Part shown: in pieces, positions 32,339-40,734 of the stretch
How positions within the stretch are numbered: the stretch's first letter is position 1
Layout: the number at the start of each line of letters is the position of its first letter
NCBI RefSeq assembly: GCF_020687165.1
Contig: NZ_JAJEQC010000012.1
Direction: 5' to 3' (one strand)
Length of the DNA: 64,000 bases
Origin: Hominenteromicrobium mulieris
GTDB lineage: Bacteria; Bacillota; Clostridia; Oscillospirales; Acutalibacteraceae
Made by a program: the position numbers and the translations under genes
Notes under the pieces: generated by a model
What the model saw: only the letters and a program-made list of their open reading frames with translations
Told to the model about the DNA's origin: nothing
Database searches by the model: none

Positions 32339-33739
32339 ATGGAAGAAAACACTAACGTATTTTTGGGCACGGAGCATGTGGGCAAGCTGATGCGCGGTTA
32401 TGCAGTGCCGTGTATCATTTCGCTTTTGGTCGGCGCGCTGTATAACATTGTTGACCAGATCTTTATTGCAAACGCGGACTACCTCGGTTCTTACGGCAAC
32501 GCGGCGAACACCGTCGTGTTTCCTCTGACCGTGGCGGCGCTCGCAATCGCGGTAATGGTCGGCGACGGCTGCTGCGCGTATGTGAGTATCAACCTCGGTA
32601 AAAAGGACGTGAAAACGGCGAAGAAGAGCGTAGGCAACGCCGTGGTGCTGGTTTTGCTTGCAAGCGCGGCTTTGACGGCTGTGTATTTGCTTTTGGCGGA
32701 ACCGATTTTAACGATGTTTGGCGGGCGTGTGAATGTGGAGACGTTTCGTTATGCGAAGGAGTACTTCTTCTATATTGCGCTCGGCGTGCCGTTTTATATG
32801 TTCGGACAGGCGCTGAACCCAATTATCCGCGCGGACGGCAGCCCGAAATTTGCGATGGCATCGACGCTGGCGGGCGCGATGTTGAACACGATCTTAGACC
32901 CGGTGTTCATTTTCGTGTGCCGCTGGGGTATGATGGGCGCGGCGGTTGCGACGGTGCTGGGGCAGATTGTGACGGCGGTGCTTGCAATCTGGTATTTGTG
33001 CAATATGCGTGTGATTCGCCCGGGAAAGGGAGATTTTAAGCTGAGCGGCGGGCTTTGCAGGCGCATTTTGTCGCTTGGTATGACAAGCTTCCTCTCGCAG
33101 ATCAGCCTTGTGGCGGCAATGGCGGCCATCAACAACATGCTGCGCAAATACGGCGCACTGGACCCGATTTTCGGGCAGGCGCAGTACGCACAGATCCCGA
33201 TGGCAGTGGTCGGCATTGTGATGAAGTTCTTTCAGATTGTGATCTCGATCGTTGTCGGTATGGCGGCGGGGTGCATACCGATCGTAGGCTTCAACATGGG
33301 TGCGGAGAAATTTAGGCGCGTAAATAAGCTGTTTACGATGCTGCTGATCTCGGAAGCAGCGGTGGGCGCCGTGGCGCTGATTTTGGTGGAGTTTTTCCCG
33401 CAACAGCTCATTTCGCTGTTTGGCGCGGCAAATGAAAGCGCATTTTACACGGAGTTTGCGGTGAAGGCGTTCCGTATTTACCTGTGTATGATGATTCCGG
33501 CGTGCGTGAACAAGGCGTGCTTTATTTTCTTGCAGGCACTTGGCAAGGCGCTGAGCTCGACGGTGCTTTCCATGTTGCGCGAGGTGGTGTTCGGCGTGGG
33601 ATTTGCAATCCTGCTGCCGATTTGGTTCGGTTTGGACGGTGTTTTATACTCGATGCCGGTTTCAGACATTTTGACGTTTGTGGTTTCGGTGGTGCTAATT
33701 CTTGAGACATATCGGGAGCTAAACAGCAAAGCGCAATAA
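32339..33739 (+). CDS. MATE family multidrug/cation efflux transporter
   Basis: A 466-residue membrane protein with twelve predicted spans in two six-span halves. It begins MEENTNVFLGTEHVGKLMRG, and has IISLLVGALYNIVDQIFI in span 1, the loop segment NPIIRADGSPKFAM between spans 4 and 5, and the matching motif near SFLSQISLVAAMAAINNML in the second half, as in the MepA/NorM-like clostridial group. It exports drugs or cationic compounds driven by sodium or protons. Start ATG 32339 follows AGGGAG. No regulator gene lies beside it. Confidence 0.9.
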   Translation: MEENTNVFLGTEHVGKLMRGYAVPCIISLLVGALYNIVDQIFIANADYLGSYGNAANTVVFPLTVAALAIAVMVGDGCCAYVSINLGKKDVKTAKKSVGNAVVLVLLASAALTAVYLLLAEPILTMFGGRVNVETFRYAKEYFFYIALGVPFYMFGQALNPIIRADGSPKFAMASTLAGAMLNTILDPVFIFVCRWGMMGAAVATVLGQIVTAVLAIWYLCNMRVIRPGKGDFKLSGGLCRRILSLGMTSFLSQISLVAAMAAINNMLRKYGALDPIFGQAQYAQIPMAVVGIVMKFFQIVISIVVGMAAGCIPIVGFNMGAEKFRRVNKLFTMLLISEAAVGAVALILVEFFPQQLISLFGAANESAFYTEFAVKAFRIYLCMMIPACVNKACFIFLQALGKALSSTVLSMLREVVFGVGFAILLPIWFGLDGVLYSMPVSDILTFVVSVVLILETYRELNSKAQ

Positions 33740-33748
33740 AAGAAGAAA

Positions 33749-33778
33749 TCCTCTCCGGACGCAGCCTGGAGAGGATAA
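33749..33778 (+). terminator. Hairpin after the MATE gene
   Basis: ATCCTCTCC pairs with GGAGAGGAT around an 11-base loop, 10 bases past the stop. The T run is poor (AAATTATATTT). Confidence 0.55.
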
Positions 33779-33789
33779 ATTATATTTAG

Positions 33790-33814
33790 GCAAAAAGTTT
33801 TCTGAAGAAAACTT
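33790..33814 (-). terminator. Terminator of the HAD phosphatase gene
   Basis: On the minus strand AAGTTTTC pairs with GAAAACTT around TTCA, followed by TTTG. Confidence 0.7.
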
Positions 33815-33847
33815 GACGAAAGACTTTTAATCGCCATTGCCGTTAGC

Positions 33848-34507
33848 TTAGAGGATAAGGTTTTCCAACTCCTCTGCGTTATGGACGAGGGTATCGGCGC
33901 CGTTTTCTTCGAGCTCTTTTTCGTCCCTGAAGCCCCAGGTGACGCCGGCGGTGAAGAGGCCTGCGTTCTGCCCGGTCTGCATATCAACGCCGCTGTCGCC
34001 GACGTACAGGCATTCGGCGGGGGTGACGCCTAATTCTTCGCACAATAAAAGTGCGGCACTGGGGTTCGGCTTTTTCGGTACGCCTTCCCTTTGTCCGTGG
34101 ACGACATCAAAAAGCCCGGTGAACAGCTTTTCGGCGATATAGCACGTCATGTTATCGGGTTTGTTGGAGAGCACGGCGGCTTTGACGTTGTTTTCACGCA
34201 TTTTTTGGAGCAGCTCTACGATGCCGGGGTAGGGGGTGACGTCTTTTGTGGGATCACTTTCATATAAAGCGTCATACGTTTTGCGCAGGGCTTTTACATC
34301 TTCTTCGGTGTATGTGCCCTTAGCGGCAGTGAGCATGCGGCGCATGAGAATATCTGCGCCGTTACCGACGAATGTGCGGTAGCGGTCTACGGGGAACGTT
34401 TTTAAACGGTGCGCTTCAAGCGCGGCGTTGCCGAATCCGGCGATGGAAGTGAGCGTATTGGCCACGGTTCCGTCCATATCAAAAATAACGGCTTTTACTT
34501 TTGCCAT
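33848..34507 (-). CDS. HAD-superfamily phosphatase (phosphoglycolate phosphatase-like)
   Basis: A 219-residue HAD hydrolase, subfamily IA. Motif I is FDMDGTVANT (nucleophile D10), motif II LSNKPD (about 120), motif III lysine in KKPNPSA (about 146), motif IV YVGDSGVDM (about 169). A helical cap lies between motifs I and II. It resembles Gph/PpaX enzymes that hydrolyse phosphoglycolate or pyrophosphate, though family members are promiscuous. AAGGGA precedes the ATG. It is a single gene converging on the MATE gene. Confidence 0.9.
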   Translation of the reverse strand: MAKVKAVIFDMDGTVANTLTSIAGFGNAALEAHRLKTFPVDRYRTFVGNGADILMRRMLTAAKGTYTEEDVKALRKTYDALYESDPTKDVTPYPGIVELLQKMRENNVKAAVLSNKPDNMTCYIAEKLFTGLFDVVHGQREGVPKKPNPSAALLLCEELGVTPAECLYVGDSGVDMQTGQNAGLFTAGVTWGFRDEKELEENGADTLVHNAEELENLIL

Positions 34508-34660
34508 GAATATCCCTTCTTCATATTATAAATAATCGAAAAGCGAACGACACTTTTCGCACCGCCAGTATACCGCTTTTTTGACGAAAATGCAACCGGG
34601 GCGGGCTTTTTGGGGTGTGAAAAAACCATCTGACCTTAAAAATTATATTAAATCTGGCCA

Positions 34661-34689
34661 TTGCGATAATACCAGCGCGGTGCTATACT
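34661..34689 (+). promoter_or_regulatory. SigmaA promoter of the ECF S-component gene
   Basis: TTGCGA (34661-34666), 17-base spacer, TATACT (34684-34689). Transcription would begin near 34696. Confidence 0.75.
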
Positions 34690-34695
34690 GGGTGC

Positions 34696-34756
34696 AATCT
34701 TCAAGGCACGGCGCACGAACGGTGCAGTCGCGCCCCAAAGCAAAGGGGTAATCAAA
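34696..34756 (+). promoter_or_regulatory. Short structured leader, candidate translational switch
   Basis: In about 60 bases GGCGC (34710-34714) can pair with GCGCC (34730-34734), while CCCC (34733-34736) can pair with the GGGG (34745-34748) of the ribosome binding site. The two pairings share bases 34733-34734 and exclude each other. GCAC/GTGC inside the first stem is a further option. The layout fits a small translational riboswitch; I cannot name a class. Confidence 0.4.
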
Positions 34757-35341
34757 ATGAAAAACAAGAATTCCATCTACAAGATTGTCACCGTGGGCCT
34801 TTTGGGCGCGCTGGTGTTCGTTTCCAACTACCTGAGCTTCCCGATTCCGGTGCCGGTGGGCGATATTTCCCGTATCCACCTCGGCAACGCGTTTTGCCTG
34901 CTTGCGGGCTTTGTGATGGGCCCGATCGGAGGCGGTCTGGCTTCCGGCATCGGCGCGATGCTCTACGACCTGACGAACCCGGCGTACATCGCTTCGGCTC
35001 CGTTTACATTTGTATTTAAGTTCCTGCTGGCTGCGGTTTGCGGCCTCATCGCGCACAAGGGTAAAATCACCGGCAACATGCTGGAGGAAGACTTTACCAT
35101 TACCGTACCGCGCAGCATTGTGGCGGGCATCTGCGGCAGCCTGACATACATTGTGCTGTATCTCGCAAAGTCCTACATTACGACGGTGCTTGCGGGCAGT
35201 GCGCCGGAGGCTGCGGCGATTGCGCTTGCGACGAAAGCGGCTTCGAGCACGGTGAACGCGATTCTCGCCATCATCATTTCCGTGCCGCTCTCCGCTTTGA
35301 TTCGCAAGGCGCTGAAAAGTGCGCATCTGACGACAAAATAA
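34757..35341 (+). CDS. ECF transporter S component
   Basis: A 194-residue membrane protein with about five to six spans, the substrate-capturing subunit of an energy-coupling-factor importer for a vitamin or cofactor precursor. Typical features: the N-terminal span ending in LGALVFVSNYLSFPIPVPVG, RIHLGNAFCLLAGFVMGPIGGGLASGIG, and the AxxxA-like helices that contact the T subunit. The EcfA/EcfT partners are not in the window. The substrate cannot be told from the sequence. AAAGGGG precedes the ATG and lies in a possible hairpin. Confidence 0.88.
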   Translation: MKNKNSIYKIVTVGLLGALVFVSNYLSFPIPVPVGDISRIHLGNAFCLLAGFVMGPIGGGLASGIGAMLYDLTNPAYIASAPFTFVFKFLLAAVCGLIAHKGKITGNMLEEDFTITVPRSIVAGICGSLTYIVLYLAKSYITTVLAGSAPEAAAIALATKAASSTVNAILAIIISVPLSALIRKALKSAHLTTK

Positions 35342-35355
35342 AATCAGCGTATAAG

Positions 35356-35396
35356 GAAAGCCGCCGGAACACGCACCGGTGGCTTTCGTTGTTTTT
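35356..35396 (+). terminator. Terminator after the ECF gene
   Basis: GAAAGCCGCCGG pairs with CCGGTGGCTTTC around an 8-base loop, then GTTGTTTTTG. Confidence 0.82.
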
Positions 35397-35503
35397 GTGT
35401 GACAGAGATTTCTTGCTTTTTTCATGAAACTGTTCACTGCACTTCACATGAACTTCACAGAACTCCGAAATAATATAGATAATCCGAACGGAAAGAAAAA
35501 AGG

Positions 35504-35532
35504 TTGAAAAACCGTTTGGAATATGGTATTAT
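35504..35532 (+). promoter_or_regulatory. Promoter of the HtrA gene
   Basis: TTGAAA (35504-35509), 17-base spacer, TATTAT (35527-35532). The start would be near 35539, so the leader is barely a dozen bases and only the second of two purine-rich ribosome sites (AAGGAA) would be complete. Confidence 0.7.
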
Positions 35533-35551
35533 GTGAAAGGAGTAAGGAACC

Positions 35552-36997
35552 ATGAGTGACAATCATGAGAAATTCCAAAATGGTTTTGACCCGAACAATG
35601 GGTCTGAACCGGTGAACACCAATACTTCCGCTAATAACGCTGTAAACAGCACAAACGCCTACGGCACCTATCATAACGCACAGTATCCGACGAACAACAC
35701 CCCCGCATATACGTGGAACGCACAGAGCGCTCCGCAGCAGAACGCGCCGGTGCAGCCAAACGGACAGCCTGTGTATTACGGCGTGCCGGTGCATCAGCCG
35801 CAAAAACAGCCGAAGCCCAAAAAGCACGGCTCGAAATTCGGCTTGAAGCTTTTAGCCGTTGTGCTTTGCTGTGCGATCACCTCGGCGGCGTCGCTTGGCG
35901 CATTCGTCGTGATGATTCAAAACGGCGTCATCAATGTGCAGTCTTCCGAAGCGAGCAGCAATGCTGCGTTCACAATCTCGCGCGTGGTGAACGGCGACAC
36001 GAACTCGGATACGAGCGCGAGCAGCGACGGCACGGTTTCCGCGATGAGCGACCAGGACATTGCTGCAAAGCTTACACCGTCTGTCGTGTGCATCCAGAAT
36101 TATCAGGTGACACAGAATTACGGCTTTATGCAGACCGACACGTCGGACAGCAGCGTTTCCCCGGCGAGCGAAGGCTCCGGCATCATCATGAGTGAAGATG
36201 GCTATATCATCACGAATGCGCATGTTGTGGAGGGTGCGACTTCCCTGAAGGTTATGACCTCCGACGGTGAGACGTATGAAGCGCAGCTGGTCGGCAGCGA
36301 TACCGTGACGGACCTTGCGGTCGTAAAGATCGATGCGACGGGCTTGACGGCTGCGGAATTTGGTTCTTCCGAAGATTTGCGCGTTGCAGATAAGGTCATG
36401 GCCATCGGTAACCCGGGCGGCCACGAACTGAGCTCCAGCGTAACGATCGGTTACGTTTCCGCTTTGAACCGCGCGATTGCCAATAACACGACCGGCTACA
36501 CGATGGAATACATCCAGACCGATGCGGCGATTAACCCCGGTAACTCCGGCGGCGCACTCATCAACGAGTATGGTCAGGTCGTTGGCATCAACTCCGCGAA
36601 AATTTCCGCTACGGGCTATGAGGGCCTTGGATTTGCGATTCCGATCGATACGGCACAGCCGATTATCTCCGATCTCATCCAGTACGGTTATGTGAAGGAC
36701 AGAGCTGTTCTCGGTATTTCCGGTCAGTTCATCGACAGCATGACGGGCCGCTTCTACGGCTTGCCGCAGGGCGAGTATGTGGCACAGCTCAATTCGAGTG
36801 AGGCACAGGCTTCCGGCTTGCAGGTGGGCGATGTGATTACCGCTATTGACGGTCAGCAGCTGGACAGTGAATCCACATTGCGTTCCGCAATCCTCAGCAA
36901 GAAGCCGGGCGATACGGTAACACTTCAGGTGTACCGCTCTGCGACGCAGCAGTCCGCAACCGTGGAACTGAAGCTTTCCGAATACAGCGCGGGTTGA
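35552..36997 (+). CDS. htrA: HtrA-like serine protease with PDZ domain
   Basis: A 481-residue membrane-anchored quality-control protease. An Asn/Gln/Pro-rich cytoplasmic part (about 1-90) precedes one membrane span (about 97-120). The trypsin-like domain carries the triad: His in ITNAHVVEGA (about 223), Asp in VTDLAVVKI (about 254), Ser in NPGNSGGAL (about 331). A single PDZ domain (about 385-475) follows, with QVGDVITAIDGQQLDSES. It degrades misfolded proteins at the outer face of the membrane. The last two thirds match family lengths well. Monocistronic, with a strong terminator. Confidence 0.95.
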   Translation: MSDNHEKFQNGFDPNNGSEPVNTNTSANNAVNSTNAYGTYHNAQYPTNNTPAYTWNAQSAPQQNAPVQPNGQPVYYGVPVHQPQKQPKPKKHGSKFGLKLLAVVLCCAITSAASLGAFVVMIQNGVINVQSSEASSNAAFTISRVVNGDTNSDTSASSDGTVSAMSDQDIAAKLTPSVVCIQNYQVTQNYGFMQTDTSDSSVSPASEGSGIIMSEDGYIITNAHVVEGATSLKVMTSDGETYEAQLVGSDTVTDLAVVKIDATGLTAAEFGSSEDLRVADKVMAIGNPGGHELSSSVTIGYVSALNRAIANNTTGYTMEYIQTDAAINPGNSGGALINEYGQVVGINSAKISATGYEGLGFAIPIDTAQPIISDLIQYGYVKDRAVLGISGQFIDSMTGRFYGLPQGEYVAQLNSSEAQASGLQVGDVITAIDGQQLDSESTLRSAILSKKPGDTVTLQVYRSATQQSATVELKLSEYSAG

Positions 36998-37041
36998 TTT
37001 AATTTAGAGTACGAGTCTTTTTCATAAATCTCCTTTTTCAA

Positions 37042-37084
37042 GCAACGAACCCCGAGGTAACCCCTCGGGGTTCGTTGCATTTTG
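37042..37084 (+). terminator. Terminator after htrA
   Basis: GCAACGAACCCCGAGG pairs perfectly with CCTCGGGGTTCGTTGC around TAACC, then ATTTTG. Confidence 0.88.
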
Positions 37085-37184
37085 TCGGCTTTTGATTTTG
37101 CTGCCGTGGGTGTTTCCGGCTGTGATTGAGGGTGCGCAGTATCTCACTCTTTTTCTCGGTCAGAGGGAGCTTGAATTTTATACG

Positions 37185-37245
37185 AAGGCATAAAGCAACG
37201 CCGCACTCTCAATGAAAAATCGAGGGTGCGGCGTTGCTTTATTTC
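37185..37245. terminator. Second strong hairpin between convergent genes
   Basis: AAAGCAACGCCGCACTCTC pairs with GAGGGTGCGGCGTTGCTTT around an A-rich loop. It is symmetric and could end either transcript; it may be the stop for readthrough from htrA or for the PBP operon. Confidence 0.7.
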
Positions 37246-37251
37246 TAAGAA

Positions 37252-37451
37252 TTCGCTGTGGCGAGTTCTTCAAGGAACCCCTTAATAGGGTTCCTTGCGG
37301 CAGAACAGTCCACCGGACCATTCTGCCTATCTTCCTGATTTTTGGTAGGTAAAAAGGTCTCGCCGTTTGCGAACGACGACCAAAGGCTTTGCCTTTGGAA
37401 ACCACCACCTTTTCAAAGGCGGACGAAACTTTATTCGTCGCTTCGCTGTGG
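37252..37451. repeat. Hairpin array flanked by a 10-bp direct repeat
   Basis: TTCGCTGTGG occurs at 37252-37261 and again at 37442-37451. Between the copies lie at least four separate hairpins: CAAGGAACCC/GGGTTCCTTG (37271-37297), GGCAGAA/TTCTGCC with inner GTCC/GGAC (37299-37326), CCAAAGGC/GCCTTTGG (37380-37398) and GACGAA/TTCGTC (about 37422-37439). There is no open frame. The look is that of an intergenic repeat element of the MITE or REP kind, possibly with a target duplication. Confidence 0.55.
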
Positions 37452-37462
37452 TTTACGGAAGA

Positions 37463-38800
37463 TCAATTCCCTGTAATGGCGTTGAGTGCGGCGGAGACGA
37501 CTTCACCGGCGGTATAGAGTCCGGAGGTGCCCTCCTGCACGCACACGGCGAACGCATACGGGGTGCTTTCGTCCTCCGAGAAACCGACGATCCAGCAGTT
37601 CGGGTTTTTATCGTCGAGCTCGGCGGTGCCGGTTTTGGCACACAGCGAATAACCGTCGAAAAGATACTCGCCGTAGTAATTGACGACGTTGTTGCGCATC
37701 ATGCTGTGGAGTGAAGCGGCAGTGGAGCTATCCGTTAAGGTGTAGCTCGTGCGGCTTTTGCCGCCCGTGAGGTATGGCTCCGGTGTGGAGCCGCCGTTTG
37801 CGATGGCGCCCATCAAAAGTGCCATGTGGTATGGGTTTGCCATGACATCCGCCTGACCGACGGAGCTCCACGCGAGGTCTATGGCGCTGGTGGAGCTGCT
37901 TAAATTGGTACTGCTTTTGTCGGTGGTGACGGAATCAAACGAGAAGTTTTTACCGAAGCCCATTTCTTCGGCTTTCTTTTTGAGGTTTTCCGCGCCGATG
38001 TCCTCCGCAAGCTGCGCAAAGTAGAGGTTGCAGGAATAGCCGAGCGCCTGCTCGAGGTTCAGCTCGCCGTGGTAATTGAGACACGTCACCTTGCCGGAGC
38101 CGATGTCCATTTCTTCTTCGCAGGTATAGGTGCGGGTGTCCCAATCGGGCAGGTACTCCATGGCGGCAGCCGCTGTGACGAGCTTAAAGATGGAGCCCGG
38201 TGTGTAGGTGGAGGAAAGCGTGTGGTCGAGGAAAACGCCGTTGTATTCTTCGTTGTCGTTGAGGTCCTCCGGGACGTTCATGGGGTCGTATGTGGGAGCG
38301 CTGACCTTGACAAGTACCTCGCCGGTCTTATAGTTATAGACAAACGCGGAGCCGTTGCGGCCGTTGAAGGCGTTGTACGCGGCGGCGCTGGCGTTGGCAT
38401 CTACCGTTAAAACGAGGTTGTTGCCGAGGTCCGAAAGCACGGTGCGCGCAAGGCCCGTGATGGGGTTATAGCCCACGAGCTGCGAGCGGTGCACGGCCTG
38501 CACGGCGGTGCCGATGTAGCCGCTGGAATCGCCCACAGTGTGGAGCAGTGCGCGGCGAATGTCTTCACTTTCGGCGTAAACGCGGGAGCCGTCCTCCGTT
38601 TTGGCGAGCACCATGCCGCTGCGGTCTGTGATGGTACCGGCGGAAACGGCGGTATCATCGCCGTAAATGTGACCGTTATACGGCTGCGTGGCCCATGTGG
38701 AGCCGTTTAACGCGAGGTTGATGAGGAACCAGACGAAGCCGCCGCAGAAGGCGAACAGCAAAATGTAAAGGACAAAAGAGCGAAAGCCGGTCGTTTTCAT
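37463..38800 (-). CDS. Penicillin-binding protein, class B type transpeptidase
   Basis: A 445-residue transpeptidase with a single N-terminal span (about 7-30). Active-site motifs are complete: SxxK in TPGSIFKLV (about 203), SxN in YSCNLYFAQ (about 256) and KTG in CAKTGTAELD (about 388). It is short for class B, lacking a large pedestal domain, like clostridial PBPs coded next to SEDS proteins. It cross-links wall strands made by the SEDS polymerase upstream, whose gene end it overlaps by four bases (ATGA), so the pair is co-translated. Confidence 0.93.
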   Translation of the reverse strand: MKTTGFRSFVLYILLFAFCGGFVWFLINLALNGSTWATQPYNGHIYGDDTAVSAGTITDRSGMVLAKTEDGSRVYAESEDIRRALLHTVGDSSGYIGTAVQAVHRSQLVGYNPITGLARTVLSDLGNNLVLTVDANASAAAYNAFNGRNGSAFVYNYKTGEVLVKVSAPTYDPMNVPEDLNDNEEYNGVFLDHTLSSTYTPGSIFKLVTAAAAMEYLPDWDTRTYTCEEEMDIGSGKVTCLNYHGELNLEQALGYSCNLYFAQLAEDIGAENLKKKAEEMGFGKNFSFDSVTTDKSSTNLSSSTSAIDLAWSSVGQADVMANPYHMALLMGAIANGGSTPEPYLTGGKSRTSYTLTDSSTAASLHSMMRNNVVNYYGEYLFDGYSLCAKTGTAELDDKNPNCWIVGFSEDESTPYAFAVCVQEGTSGLYTAGEVVSAALNAITGN

Positions 38801-40707
38801 CGGCGGTCACCATCCTTTCTGCGTGTGCGGGGCTGACCCGGCGAGAGGTTTTCTTCGGAAATATGGACGCGGTATGTGCCGCGGGAACGCGGGTCCGTGT
38901 TTTCGGCGCGGGTATTCACGCGGGGACGCGGCGTGGGCGGGTCATTCGGGGAGTAGCGCGGAGGGGTGAAGGAAATCGTGTCTTCGTCGGCCTCGCCTTT
39001 CGGGTGTCTTCCCGCACGGCGGGCAGCGTAGGTGCGTTCATCTGACGCTTTGAGGAATGCCAGAAGCCCCCAGACAGAGATCATACTGGAGCCGCCTGCG
39101 CTGATGAACGGCAGCGTGACGCCGGTGAGCGGCAGAACATCCGTGGGGCCGAAGACATTGAGCGCGGCCTGAAAGAGCAGCATGCCCGAGACGGCGCACG
39201 CCGCGATGGCGTAGAACGTGGAGCGACTGCGTGTGACATCGCTGCGGGCGTAGAGGATAAAGAGGACGAGCGCGAACAGCACTGCCATGCCCATTAAAAG
39301 GCCCTGCTCCTCGCACAGCATACCGAACACGAGATCGCTGTCGCCGGCGGCGACATATTTTAAGATGCCGTTGCCGAGGCCGAGACCGAAGAGGCCGCCG
39401 CTTGCGATATACGTCATGGTACGCACCTGCTGGTAGCCGAGGCTGTCCTGTGTGTGTTCCCACACGTGCATCCAGCCCGAGAAGCGCTGGGCAACGTAGG
39501 GTTTAAACTGCAAAATGAGGAACACGCCGAAGCACGCTGCCGCGAGGATGAGGAAAATGGTGCGGAAGCTGCCGGAGCGCATGAACGCGATGATGAGGAA
39601 GCAGGCGAAGAAGATAAGCGCCGTGCCGAAATCGCGCATGAGGAACAGGAATGCGAGGCAAATGGCGGCGAACACGATGAACTCCGTGATGTTCTTTTTC
39701 GTCTGCAAATGGTCGAGCGTAGACGCGCCGACGAACACGAATGCGATTTTGATGAACTCCGAGGGCTGGAAGCTGAACGGCCCGATGAAGATCCAGTTGC
39801 GGGAGCCGTTGACGTCTTTGCCGAGCACAAGGTTTGCAACAAACAGCAAAATGGCGCCGATGGCGATGTAGAGCCGCAGCTTCATGACGCGCTCGAGGTC
39901 GCTCATGAACCAAACAAGGAAGCAGAAAAGCACAATGCCGATGCCGAACGCGGCAATCTGCATTTTAACGGTGTCGAGCCCCTCACCGCTGAGGAGCAGG
40001 ATGCCGATGCTGCTGAGGAGCAGTCCAACGGTTTCAATCTCAAAGCTGACGCGCTTTAAGATGCGGCGGGAGAAAAAGTACAGCACCCAGCTTGCCGTGA
40101 ACAGAATCACGAACGGTGCGGCGGGGTAGAGGCGGAATTCGCCTGTGCCGATCATCAGCTGCAAGGTGAGCGACATCTGAATGAGCGTGACGACGAGCAT
40201 CAGCTTAAAGGGGGACGCCGCCTCTTTGGAAAATCCGGTGAACATGCTGCGCTTTTTCTGCGGCACGTCGGACGCGTTACGCAGCGTGAGCGTGGTGGAG
40301 CCCATGCGGATTTTGTCGCCGATCTGCACGAGCGTGGGCTCTGTAATCTGTTTATTGCGCACGCGTGTGCCGGCGTGGGAGCCGGTATCGCACACGAACC
40401 AGCCCTCTTCGCGGCGCATTAAAACGGCATGGTCGCGCGAAACGGAATTATCGGGTATTTGAATATCGCAGCTGCGGCTGCGCCCAATGGAATTCTCCCA
40501 GTACAAAACGGGGAAATGCGCGCCGGTGGCGGCATCCTCCAGCATGACGACCGGGTCTTTGCGGCGCTGTCCCTTTTTAAACGAGGTATAGCAGCGCCAG
40601 ATAACGTACAAAACCATCAGGACGGTGACGGCACGCACGAGCACAAGGGCGGTGGAAAGCAGCCCGGAGCCGAGTATGCGCGTGATGAGTTGCTTTAAAA
40701 GCTCCAT
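38797..40707 (-). CDS. FHA-domain SEDS glycan polymerase (FtsW/RodA family)
   Basis: A 636-residue protein with an N-terminal span, a cytoplasmic FHA domain (about 62-150; NSIGRSRSCDIQIPD, VSRDHAVL, and SHAGTRVRNKQI are the phosphothreonine-binding loops), then about ten spans of a SEDS polymerase with NGSRNWIFIGPFSFQPSEFIKI (about 300) and TLPFISAGGSSM (about 535), and a Pro/Arg-rich cytoplasmic tail. SEDS proteins polymerise lipid II into glycan. The FHA domain suggests control by a Ser/Thr kinase such as PrkC. It sits between an LbH gene and its partner PBP. Confidence 0.92.
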   Translation of the reverse strand: MELLKQLITRILGSGLLSTALVLVRAVTVLMVLYVIWRCYTSFKKGQRRKDPVVMLEDAATGAHFPVLYWENSIGRSRSCDIQIPDNSVSRDHAVLMRREEGWFVCDTGSHAGTRVRNKQITEPTLVQIGDKIRMGSTTLTLRNASDVPQKKRSMFTGFSKEAASPFKLMLVVTLIQMSLTLQLMIGTGEFRLYPAAPFVILFTASWVLYFFSRRILKRVSFEIETVGLLLSSIGILLLSGEGLDTVKMQIAAFGIGIVLFCFLVWFMSDLERVMKLRLYIAIGAILLFVANLVLGKDVNGSRNWIFIGPFSFQPSEFIKIAFVFVGASTLDHLQTKKNITEFIVFAAICLAFLFLMRDFGTALIFFACFLIIAFMRSGSFRTIFLILAAACFGVFLILQFKPYVAQRFSGWMHVWEHTQDSLGYQQVRTMTYIASGGLFGLGLGNGILKYVAAGDSDLVFGMLCEEQGLLMGMAVLFALVLFILYARSDVTRSRSTFYAIAACAVSGMLLFQAALNVFGPTDVLPLTGVTLPFISAGGSSMISVWGLLAFLKASDERTYAARRAGRHPKGEADEDTISFTPPRYSPNDPPTPRPRVNTRAENTDPRSRGTYRVHISEENLSPGQPRTRRKDGDRR

Positions 40708-40734
40708 AAAGACCTCTTTTCTTTACGGCGAAGA

